A stretch of DNA of 6,999 nt from DHVE2 group archaeon (GTDB lineage Archaea; Thermoplasmatota; Thermoplasmata; Thermoplasmatales; Aciduliprofundaceae): NCBI GenBank assembly GCA_015522955.1, contig WALG01000105.1:1-6999 (forward strand), written 5' to 3'. Both the position numbers and the translations under genes were made by a program. Below are positions 1 through 5,570 of the stretch, piece after piece (the stretch's first letter is position 1; the number at the start of each line of letters is the position of its first letter). Under the pieces are notes generated by a model that saw nothing but the letters and a program-made list of their open reading frames with translations, was not told the origin of the DNA and made no database searches.

Positions 1-693
1 CCTCTTGCCCAGAAGAAGCAGTTGCCTTCCATTGGAGTTTATGGCCATATAATTTACCTTTGTGGCAATCTCTCTCTTTCGGCCACGTCTATAGGATACA
101 ATGGTATAATATTTGAATGGATTTTCCACTAAACTCTTTGAGTAAACTATCTCGTTTCCGTGCCAGAGGGCTTTCTCCACATTTTCATCCTCAATCTCTT
201 CCAGGGCAATCTCGCCCTCAGTATCGTAAATCTGAATCACATGCTTCTCCATATCGTGGAAACCCTTTCCGTTAAACCAGGCGGGTATTGAATCATCAAA
301 GAACATATCCTCATCTTCCAGTTTTTTTGAATAGAGAACAAGAATTTTGCGAGAGTCATGATTCCAGTCCATATCCAGGATGTTTTTTGCCTCCATTAAT
401 TTCTTGGAGGTCATATTCTCCAGTTCCAGGAGATAGAGGTCACTCTTTTTCTTCTCTTCGTCCATATGGAGATAGAGCATCTTTTTTCCATCTGGAGAGA
501 ATTTGGGCATCACGGCATCATCAACATATCTCCGCTCTCCTGTTTTGAGGTTCTCAATCACTATGGTATTCTCATACTTGTTCTCCTTGAGATTTACCCT
601 TCTTGTGACATATGCCACCCTGTCACCCTGCCTTGTGATGGAAACATTTTCAAGGTATGTGAATTTCGAAAAAGTTCTCTCATCCCATCTCAT
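1..693 (-). CDS. S9-family serine peptidase (acylaminoacyl-peptidase / prolyl oligopeptidase type), N-terminal part
   Basis: This is the first 231 codons of a gene that continues past the left edge. The translation begins MRWDERTFSKFTYLENVSIT and reads as an N-terminal beta-propeller. A PD40-type blade motif, PKFSPDGKKMLYL, lies at residues 63-75, and DDSIPAWFNGKGF at 133-145 is the kind of segment seen in archaeal S9 acylaminoacyl peptidases. The alpha/beta-hydrolase domain with the Ser-Asp-His triad would lie outside the window, so catalytic competence cannot be judged. Family members are usually cytoplasmic oligopeptidases that trim peptides or remove N-acylated residues; no signal peptide is visible here. 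The ATG at 693 is chosen because GGTGA (703-699) sits 5 bases upstream. An in-frame GTG at 702 lies inside that site and is less likely. The gene starts 44 bases after the DUF2721-like gene and may also have its own promoter. The family is fairly certain; the exact substrate is not. Confidence 0.85.
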   Translation of the reverse strand, partial: MRWDERTFSKFTYLENVSITRQGDRVAYVTRRVNLKENKYENTIVIENLKTGERRYVDDAVMPKFSPDGKKMLYLHMDEEKKKSDLYLLELENMTSKKLMEAKNILDMDWNHDSRKILVLYSKKLEDEDMFFDDSIPAWFNGKGFHDMEKHVIQIYDTEGEIALEEIEDENVEKALWHGNEIVYSKSLVENPFKYYTIVSYRRGRKREIATKVNYMAINSNGRQLLLLGKR

Positions 694-698
694 TATGC

Positions 699-703
699 TC
701 ACC
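699..703 (-). promoter_or_regulatory. Ribosome binding site (GGTGA) of the S9 peptidase gene
   Basis: GGTGA lies 5 bases upstream of the ATG at 693. The 7-mer GGTGAGC recurs upstream of the GAPDH gene with nearly the same spacing. It favours the ATG over the GTG embedded in the site. Confidence 0.65.
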
Positions 704-724
704 AGATAGAATATTTCTTTATTC

Positions 725-732
725 TTTTTAAA
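725..732 (-). promoter_or_regulatory. Candidate TATA box for the S9 peptidase gene
   Basis: TTTAAAAA on the minus strand, preceded by a purine-rich GAAAA that could act as a BRE, is centred about 25 bases upstream of the GGTGA site and about 35 from the ATG. This is the same geometry as at the GAPDH gene. Transcription would start next to the ribosome binding site. The box lies in the short gap after the DUF2721-like gene, so the peptidase could be transcribed alone or with its upstream neighbours. Confidence 0.4.
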
Positions 733-737
733 TTTTC

Positions 738-1181
738 TCATTCATGCAAATATTCCTGTGCCTCTCTTTTCACGGCCTCGTAGGATAGGGTGATTTCGAA
801 TGCAGCGTATATTGAGCCCATTATAAGTGTAATCACGGCTACTACGAATGTGAGCATGGCTATGTACTGAAGAGCATCCCACAGAAATGTGATGAAAATG
901 AAAATGGAGGATAGGGAGGTGAACATAACTGTGAGATGGTAATATACCATGGCGTTTCTGCAAAGGTATCCTCTCCGTATCAAAACTTTTTTCTGCTTGA
1001 GAATTACTTTTTTTCTGTTCTCATCTACGTCACCTTCCCTTACCTCTTTTGAAAACTCGCGGAGTCTGTCTATTATCCTTCCAAATCTGTTCCCGAGTCC
1101 GAGAATAAGCAGTCCTGTGGCTGATATAAGAAGCAGGGGTGCAAGGCTCATGTTGATGAGAGTTATAATGTCCATATTCAC
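738..1181 (-). CDS. DUF2721-like small integral membrane protein
   Basis: A 147-residue protein of unknown function. It has a hydrophobic segment at about residues 5-29 (ITLINMSLAPLLLISATGLL and following), then a basic stretch containing GNRFGRIIDRLREF, then two further hydrophobic segments at about 81-104 and 106-130, and a charged C-terminal tail. The asparagine-arginine motif after the first helix, followed by RIIDRLRE, together with the three-helix layout, matches my recollection of the DUF2721 family; this was not checked by a search. The charged loop at about 43-72 (KEVREGDVDENRKK and following) is expected to be cytoplasmic. The start is a GTG whose bases overlap the TGA of the upstream methyltransferase gene (GTGA), which suggests translational coupling. 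An ATG two codons further in (1175) is an alternative. Membrane nature is clear; function is unknown. Confidence 0.75.
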   Translation of the reverse strand: MNMDIITLINMSLAPLLLISATGLLILGLGNRFGRIIDRLREFSKEVREGDVDENRKKVILKQKKVLIRRGYLCRNAMVYYHLTVMFTSLSSIFIFITFLWDALQYIAMLTFVVAVITLIMGSIYAAFEITLSYEAVKREAQEYLHE

Positions 1182-1912
1182 TTATTATTTTCCCCTTTAT
1201 TATTCTTTTGTTTTAGTGCATATGATATCCTCTTAAGGAGTCCCATCATGCTGTGGTACTCCCATTTACTGAGCGTCGCACGACCCAGAATGCGTCTCAG
1301 CATTACCTCCGTGTTTTTTCCCTTATGTTTTGGGAAGTTTATTAAATCTAAAATTTCGGAGAATCGGTGGTTGAGCAGTTCGAGTTCAAATGATTCTGCA
1401 AGATCTCTCTCCCTGGGTTCAAAATCCTGTAAGAATATTTCGTAGAGCACTATGGCCGCAGCATGGGTCACGTTCATTATTGGATATTCCTCTGAGGTTG
1501 GAATTCTAATCAGGAGGTCGCATTTTCCAATCTCTTCATTGTAAAGCCCGTAATTCTCTCGTCCAAATATTATTCCCACCCTGCCGGAGAGTTGAGGAAG
1601 TTTGGACGCAAATTCTCTGGGGGTTATAGCAATTCTCTTGAATTTTTTAGGTGAAACTGTATCCACTCCGCTTGTGGCCACCGCGTAATCTAAAAAATCT
1701 CGTAATTCCTCGAAATTGCTCATTATGATTGCATTTTCTATTATGTCCCCCGCGTGCTTGGCAAATCTGTAGGCATCTTTATCAATCTCATTTGGGTTAA
1801 CCAGAATGAGTTTTTTAAATCCGAAATTGGCCATGGTGCGGGCCAGAAATCCTATATTTCCGCTGAACTGAGGCTCTACAAATGCTATGTATATCTCCAC
1901 GGGATTCCACAT
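1178..1912 (-). CDS. trmJ: TrmJ-type SPOUT RNA 2'-O-methyltransferase
   Basis: A 244-residue SPOUT (SpoU/TrmH superfamily) methyltransferase, expected to transfer a methyl group from S-adenosylmethionine to a ribose 2'-OH. Archaeal and bacterial TrmJ enzymes modify position 32 of tRNA. All three family motifs are visible: motif 1, VEPQFSGNIGFLARTMANFG, at residues 12-31 with Asn19 and Arg25; motif 2, GIIFGRENYGLYNEEIG, at 113-129; and motif 3, IPTSEEYPIMNVTHAAAIVL, at 137-156, which forms the trefoil-knot cofactor site. A charged helical C-terminal domain follows, as in TrmJ. The start is uncertain. ATG 1912 gives the longest product, but no GGTGA precedes it, while an in-frame GTG at 1900 lies about 26 bases from an AT-rich TATA-like box and yields VEIYIAFVEP, where the fold begins. 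The family is secure; the target nucleotide is inferred. It is the first gene of a leftward cluster. Confidence 0.88.
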   Translation of the reverse strand: MWNPVEIYIAFVEPQFSGNIGFLARTMANFGFKKLILVNPNEIDKDAYRFAKHAGDIIENAIIMSNFEELRDFLDYAVATSGVDTVSPKKFKRIAITPREFASKLPQLSGRVGIIFGRENYGLYNEEIGKCDLLIRIPTSEEYPIMNVTHAAAIVLYEIFLQDFEPRERDLAESFELELLNHRFSEILDLINFPKHKGKNTEVMLRRILGRATLSKWEYHSMMGLLKRISYALKQKNNKGENNK

Positions 1913-1920
1913 GCCTTACG

Positions 1921-1931
1921 ATTTAATTATC
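1921..1931 (-). promoter_or_regulatory. Candidate TATA box for the trmJ-DUF2721 cluster
   Basis: The minus strand reads GATAATTAAAT with AAA upstream. Its centre is about 14 bases from ATG 1912 but about 26 from GTG 1900, so as a TATA box it fits a leaderless transcript starting at the GTG. A second AT-rich stretch (minus strand TTAAATTATC, about 1956-1965) could instead drive a transcript with a leader of about 24 bases to the ATG. Confidence 0.4.
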
Positions 1932-1961
1932 TTTCCCCTGCTGTAGTATCCCAAGATAATT
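1925..1961. repeat. Inverted repeat overlapping the trmJ promoter
   Basis: AATTATCTT at 1925-1933 and its reverse complement AAGATAATT at 1953-1961 form 9-base arms around a 19-base spacer. One arm coincides with the candidate trmJ TATA box. The core of the first arm is part of the 12-base direct repeat seen again at 2101-2112. This could be an operator for a dimeric regulator, or simply paired AT-rich promoter elements. Confidence 0.4.
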
Positions 1962-2112
1962 TAACATCTTACATGATATCCACCATGCGTAAACTGAACG
2001 ACAGGAAAACCCATGGATTATCAGGAAAACAGAGAAAGGGAGGAAAATAAAGGATATGCGAGGTGGGTACTTGAAATGTAAAATAAAATCGGGATACTAC
2101 ATTATCTTTCCC
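1926..2112. repeat. Paired direct (12 bp) and inverted (10 bp) repeats across the trmJ/gap intergenic region
   Basis: ATTATCTTTCCC occurs at 1926-1937 and again at 2101-2112 in the same orientation. GTAGTATCCC at 1943-1952 has its exact reverse complement GGGATACTAC at 2091-2100, directly abutting the second direct repeat. The second set ends a few bases upstream of the gap promoter, while the first set overlaps the trmJ promoter. The identities are read directly from the sequence; a regulatory role is inference. Confidence 0.5.
1985..2050 (+). CDS. Possible small basic peptide (21 aa), weakly supported
   Basis: ATG at 1985 opens a 21-codon frame, MRKLNDRKTHGLSGKQRKGG and a final Lys, ending at TAA 2048-2050. 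It is rich in Lys and Arg. No GGTGA site precedes it and no clear family is recognised. It lies between the divergent trmJ and gap promoters, where an open frame this short is expected by chance. It is listed only because this stretch of the intergenic region is otherwise unexplained. Confidence 0.12.
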   Translation: MRKLNDRKTHGLSGKQRKGGK

Positions 2113-2115
2113 TCG

Positions 2116-2129
2116 CAAAAATATTTAAT
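2116..2129 (+). promoter_or_regulatory. Archaeal promoter (BRE plus TATA box) of gap
   Basis: GCAAAAATATTTAAT contains a purine-rich BRE-like start followed by the TATA element ATATTTAAT (2121-2129). It is centred about 26 bases upstream of the GGTGA site at 2151, so the transcript should begin around 2150 and carry a leader of only about 10 bases. The second copy of the ATTATCTTTCCC repeat (2101-2112) lies immediately upstream. Confidence 0.65.
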
Positions 2130-2150
2130 AATCGGGAAGCATTAGGGCAT

Positions 2151-2155
2151 GGTGA
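2151..2155 (+). promoter_or_regulatory. Ribosome binding site (GGTGA) of gap
   Basis: GGTGA lies 4 bases upstream of ATG 2160 and fixes that start. It would sit at the extreme 5' end of the predicted transcript. Confidence 0.7.
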
Positions 2156-2159
2156 GCAA

Positions 2160-3149
2160 ATGGTGAAGGTGGCGATAAACGGATTTGGAAGAATAGGGAG
2201 GATGTTTTTCAGGATAGGATACAAGGACCTGGACATTGTTGCAATAAACGATATAACGGATGCACGTACCCTGGCTCATCTGCTGAAGTACGATACCAAT
2301 TACGGTATTTTTTCAGGTGAGGTAGTGGCTGGAGAGAATGCCATAATCGTCGACGGAAAGGAGATACCTGTGTATTCTCAAAGAGATCCTTCAAAACTTC
2401 CATGGAAAGAACTTGGTGTGGATGTTGTCATTGAGAGCACTGGAGTATTTCGCTCGCGAGATAAGGCAGCGATGCATTTAGAGGCTGGAGCCAGAAAAGT
2501 TATAATCGCGGCACCAGCCAAAGGCAAGCCTGCAGATGTCACGCTTGTTATGGGAGTGAATCACACCATCTATGATCCAGAGAAGCATGATGTTATAAGC
2601 AATGCCTCGTGCACGACCAACTGCTTGGCTCCAGTGACTAAAGTTCTACATGAAAATTTTGGAATTCGATATGGATTGATGACCACAGTGCACTCCTATA
2701 CCAACGACCAAAGATTGCTGGATTTGCCACACAAAGATCTTCGAAGGGCAAGGGCTGCGGCGATGAACATAATACCTACTACAACAGGAGCGGCGAGTGC
2801 AATAGGTCTTGTAATCCCCGAACTTGATGGAAAGATGCATGGGATCTCCATCCGTGTCCCAACGAGCACGGTGTCTATTGTAGATTTAGTCGCTGAAGTT
2901 GAATCTGAACCCACCGAGGATGAGGTACGAAATGTATTCAAGCGTGCTGCTGAAGGAGAACTGAAAGGAATTTTGCAGTATGTAGATGAGCCGTTGGTAT
3001 CGGTGGATTTCAAAGGTAATCCTCATAGCGCCATATATGATGCTTTAGAAACATATGTACGTGGTAACTTGGTAAAGGTTCTGGCTTGGTATGATAATGA
3101 ATATGGTTATTCCTCAAGACTTGTTGACCTTGTGAAATATATCTCATAG
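2160..3149 (+). CDS. gap: Glyceraldehyde-3-phosphate dehydrogenase, bacterial-type class I, NAD-preferring
   Basis: This 329-residue protein reversibly oxidises and phosphorylates glyceraldehyde 3-phosphate to 1,3-bisphosphoglycerate, in glycolysis or gluconeogenesis. The N-terminal Rossmann motif is NGFGRIGR (residues 7-14). The active site is SNASCTTNC, with catalytic Cys151, and His178 in TTVHSYTNDQ activates the thiol. The phosphate-binding TTTGAA is at 207-212, and the C-terminal WYDNEYGYSSR is at 310-320. The aspartate in AINDITD (about residue 31) and the DLP at 188-190 are the combination associated with NAD rather than NADP use. Length and motifs are those of bacterial and eukaryotic class I GAPDH; typical archaeal GAPDH is a diverged class II enzyme of about 340 residues. 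In an archaeal genome this suggests acquisition by transfer, although class I enzymes are known in some archaea. It diverges from trmJ and precedes radA by 56 bases. Function is very secure. Confidence 0.97.
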   Translation: MVKVAINGFGRIGRMFFRIGYKDLDIVAINDITDARTLAHLLKYDTNYGIFSGEVVAGENAIIVDGKEIPVYSQRDPSKLPWKELGVDVVIESTGVFRSRDKAAMHLEAGARKVIIAAPAKGKPADVTLVMGVNHTIYDPEKHDVISNASCTTNCLAPVTKVLHENFGIRYGLMTTVHSYTNDQRLLDLPHKDLRRARAAAMNIIPTTTGAASAIGLVIPELDGKMHGISIRVPTSTVSIVDLVAEVESEPTEDEVRNVFKRAAEGELKGILQYVDEPLVSVDFKGNPHSAIYDALETYVRGNLVKVLAWYDNEYGYSSRLVDLVKYIS

Positions 3150-3163
3150 TATCTGTGAAAAAC

Positions 3164-3171
3164 TTAATTAA
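3164..3171 (+). promoter_or_regulatory. Candidate TATA box of radA
   Basis: TTAATTAA, preceded by GAAAAAC, is centred about 28 bases upstream of the GGTGA site. A transcript starting near 3193 would have a leader of about a dozen bases. This suggests that radA is transcribed independently of gap despite the short gap between them. Confidence 0.5.
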
Positions 3172-3195
3172 GGATGAAAATTAAAGAAAATCGTA

Positions 3196-3201
3196 GGTGA
3201 T
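3196..3201 (+). promoter_or_regulatory. Ribosome binding site (GGTGAT) that decides the radA start
   Basis: GGTGAT overlaps both an in-frame GTG (3197) and an in-frame ATG (3200). If it acts as the ribosome binding site, neither of those can be the start. The TTG at 3206 is then 5 bases downstream of GGTGA, matching the spacing at the S9 peptidase (5) and gap (4) genes. Confidence 0.55.
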
Positions 3202-3205
3202 GAAT

Positions 3206-4168
3206 TTGGGAAAAAAAGAGGAGAAAAGGGAGTATAGCATAGAGGATTTGCCTGGTGTGGGTGAGGCTACTGCCGAGAAGTTGAGGGAAGCAGGCTATAC
3301 AGATTTGCTTGAACTGGCCGTGGCATCACCGAAAGACCTTGCGGAAAAGGTGGGAATAGGCGCAGGCGTTGCCCAGAAAATAGTGATTGCGGCAAGAATG
3401 TATGCCAACGTGGGGGATTTTGAAACTGGGGATGTGATATTTGAGAGACGGAAAAATATAGCAAAACTTACTACAGGCTCAAAGGCGCTTGACGAATTGC
3501 TGGGTGGCGGTTTAGAAACACAGGCAATCACAGAATTTTTCGGAGAGTTTGGTTCCGGGAAAACACAGATAATGCATCAACTGGCTGTAAATGTGCAGTT
3601 ACCAAGGGAAAAGGGTGGACTTGAAGGCCATGCTGTTTTTATCGATACCGAGAACACATTTCGTCCAGAGAGAATAAAGCAGATGGCCGAGGCTATTGGT
3701 CTTGAGCCTGCAGAGACTCTTAAAAAGATACACGTGGCTCGAGCCTTCAACTCGAGTCATCAGATGCTGCTGGTGGAGAAAGCAAGGGAACTGGCCGAAA
3801 AGTATCCTGTACGTTTATTAATTGTGGACTCGCTTACCGCACATTTCCGTGTTGAGTATGTGGGCCGCGGCACACTTCATGAGAGACAGCAACTACTCAA
3901 CAAGCACATGCATGATCTGCTACAGTTTGCAGATGTGCATAACGCAGTTATTGCAGTTACAAATCAGGTGGCAGCCAATGTTGGCATCATGTTCGGAGAC
4001 CCGACACAGCCCATAGGTGGACATATTGTAGGGCATACGGCGACTTATCGCATATACCTAAGACGGGGAAAAGGGGGAAAAAGAATAGGGCGCCTGATAG
4101 ACTCCCCATGCCTGCCTGAGGGGGAAGTAGTATTCAAAATCACAGAAGGGGGCCTGAAGGACCCATAA
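3206..4168 (+). CDS. radA: DNA repair and recombination protein RadA
   Basis: Archaeal RecA/Rad51-family recombinase. It forms ATP-dependent filaments on single-stranded DNA and catalyses strand exchange in recombinational repair. From the TTG start it has 320 residues, the usual length. An N-terminal helix-hairpin-helix domain contains IEDLPGVGEATAEKLREAGY (12-31) and a second hairpin near VGIGAGVAQKI (49-59). The linker carries FETGD at about 72-76, where some archaeal RadA proteins have an FxxA polymerisation motif; I recall a glycine in the last position in other euryarchaea. Walker A is GEFGSGKTQ (113-121), Walker B is LLIVD (204-208), and the DNA-binding loop region includes NQVAANVG and GGHIVGHTATYRIYLRRGKG. 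No intein is visible. An ATG at 3200 would add two residues, but it overlaps the apparent ribosome binding site. Its stop is one base from the convergent cysS stop. Confidence 0.97.
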   Translation: MGKKEEKREYSIEDLPGVGEATAEKLREAGYTDLLELAVASPKDLAEKVGIGAGVAQKIVIAARMYANVGDFETGDVIFERRKNIAKLTTGSKALDELLGGGLETQAITEFFGEFGSGKTQIMHQLAVNVQLPREKGGLEGHAVFIDTENTFRPERIKQMAEAIGLEPAETLKKIHVARAFNSSHQMLLVEKARELAEKYPVRLLIVDSLTAHFRVEYVGRGTLHERQQLLNKHMHDLLQFADVHNAVIAVTNQVAANVGIMFGDPTQPIGGHIVGHTATYRIYLRRGKGGKRIGRLIDSPCLPEGEVVFKITEGGLKDP

Positions 4169-4169
4169 A

Positions 4170-5537
4170 TCATAATTTAACCCATCTGGGCCCATCCTTC
4201 GTGTCTTCAACTTTTATCCCCAGTTTTTTGAGTTCCTCACGTATCCAGTCTGCAGTACCAAAGTCCTTATTCTTTCTTGCTCTTTCTCTTATCCGCAGAA
4301 GCAACTTTATGAGGTTCTCTTCTAAATTCTCTGTGGTACCTCTGGGCAGTATGTCGAATATGTAATCCATTTCTTCAAGAAATTCTATAGCAAGGAAAGC
4401 ATCTTCATCTTTTGCGTCTCGAACTTTATTTATGAACTCAAGATAATGTCTTATGGCCTCTCGGGTATTGAAATCATCTTCCAGAGCAGTGATGATTTCT
4501 TTCCGTGTCTTATCTACTAAATTTTTTGTATTATCTGTTGCTACTCCGCATCTCGCTGATTTTTTGAGAGAGAGATACACGCTCCATATTTTCTCCATAA
4601 GTTTTCGAGAATCCTCTAGATTCTTCTCACTGAAATCAAAGGGTTTGCGATAGTGAGCATTGATATACATTATTCTCACAGCCTCCGGTGGGTATTTCTT
4701 GAGAAGGTCCCTGATGAGAAACACATTGCCAATGGATTTACTCATCTTCTCCTCTTCAAATCTCACAAGGCCCACATGCATCCAGTATCTTGCAAATACC
4801 TTTCCACTGGCTGCCTCGCTCTGTGCAATCTCATTTTCATGGTGAGGGAATATCAAATCCGCGCCGCCTCCATGGATATCCAGTGTAGGACCCAGATAGT
4901 TCATGCTCATGGCACTGCACTCTATATGCCATCCAGGCCTTCCCGGGCCCCACGGGCTCATCCACGATGGCTCACCGGGTTTTGCTGCTTTCCACAACGC
5001 AAAGTCCAGAGGATTACGTTTTTTATCGCTAACCTCTACCCTCGCCCCCGCAAGCATCTCCTCCGGTTTGCGATGGGACAATTTTCCATAGTCCCTGAAT
5101 TTCTCAACGGAGAAATACACGTCTCCACCGCTCTCATAAGCATAGCCCTTATTCACCAGAGTTTTCACAAGTTCTATAATTTCCTCAATATGTCTTGTGG
5201 CCTTGGGTATTATGTTTGCCCTTCTAACTCTTAGTGCATCCATATCTTTGAGATATTCCCTGGCATAATAATGTGCCATCTCTATGGGCTCTGCATCTTT
5301 CTCTTTTGCTCTGTTTATTATTTTATCATCAACATCTGTTATGTTAGAAATGAGAACCACATCATAGCCTTTATACTCAAAGAATCTGCGGAGCATATCA
5401 AAAATTATGGCGGGGCGAGCATGACCTATATGTGCATAATCGTATGTAGTAGGACCGCATACATACATCCCCACACGTCCCTCATGCAGAGGTATAAACT
5501 CTCTCTTCTCTGCAGTCAGCGTGTCATATATCTTCAT
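4170..5537 (-). CDS. cysS: Cysteinyl-tRNA synthetase
   Basis: This class I aminoacyl-tRNA synthetase attaches cysteine to tRNA-Cys. It is 455 residues long, close to the bacterial enzyme. The signature HIGH is at residues 36-39 in TYDYAHIGHARPAIIFD, and KMSKS is at 264-268. The four zinc ligands expected from the E. coli enzyme are in place: Cys27 (YVCGPT), Cys207 (WHIECS), His232 and Glu236 (FPHHENEIAQSE). The DALR-type helical domain and a short C-terminal region ending GPRWVKL follow. Having this enzyme means the organism need not depend on the SepRS/SepCysS route used by some methanogens. The ATG at 5537 is preferred because a TATA-like box lies 23-33 bases upstream, giving a leaderless transcript. 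The gene follows the DDAH-like gene by 30 bases and converges on radA. Identification is secure. Confidence 0.97.
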   Translation of the reverse strand: MKIYDTLTAEKREFIPLHEGRVGMYVCGPTTYDYAHIGHARPAIIFDMLRRFFEYKGYDVVLISNITDVDDKIINRAKEKDAEPIEMAHYYAREYLKDMDALRVRRANIIPKATRHIEEIIELVKTLVNKGYAYESGGDVYFSVEKFRDYGKLSHRKPEEMLAGARVEVSDKKRNPLDFALWKAAKPGEPSWMSPWGPGRPGWHIECSAMSMNYLGPTLDIHGGGADLIFPHHENEIAQSEAASGKVFARYWMHVGLVRFEEEKMSKSIGNVFLIRDLLKKYPPEAVRIMYINAHYRKPFDFSEKNLEDSRKLMEKIWSVYLSLKKSARCGVATDNTKNLVDKTRKEIITALEDDFNTREAIRHYLEFINKVRDAKDEDAFLAIEFLEEMDYIFDILPRGTTENLEENLIKLLLRIRERARKNKDFGTADWIREELKKLGIKVEDTKDGPRWVKL

Positions 5538-5559
5538 ATCCTTGCATGCCCTTTAGGGT

Positions 5560-5570
5560 AAAAAATTTTA
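5560..5570 (-). promoter_or_regulatory. Candidate promoter of cysS overlapping the upstream stop codon
   Basis: The minus strand reads TAAAATTTTTT, in which TAA is the stop codon of the DDAH-like gene. The box is centred about 28 bases upstream of the cysS ATG. That spacing predicts transcription starting at the A of the start codon. No GGTGA site is present; AAGGAT lies too close to the ATG to be a standard site. Confidence 0.45.

Noticed and set aside
2056..2145. A 29-codon plus-strand frame starting MRGGYLKCKIKSGYYIIFPS, preceded by AAAGGAT
   Set aside because: It runs through the gap promoter, which has a clear TATA element and ribosome site, so the reading frame is most likely accidental.
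1913..2159. A possible tRNA, snoRNA or CRISPR repeat in the divergent intergenic region
   Set aside because: No cloverleaf, C/D-box pair or regularly spaced repeat array was found. The repeats present are two short pairs, better described as promoter-associated elements.
3267..3531. Minus-strand open frames inside radA
   Set aside because: They are antisense to the conserved helix-hairpin-helix and linker region of RadA and have no support of their own.
4653..5234. A long open frame on the plus strand across cysS
   Set aside because: It is antisense to the intact cysteinyl-tRNA synthetase, has a composition typical of a reversed coding region, shows no family motif and has no ribosome site or promoter.
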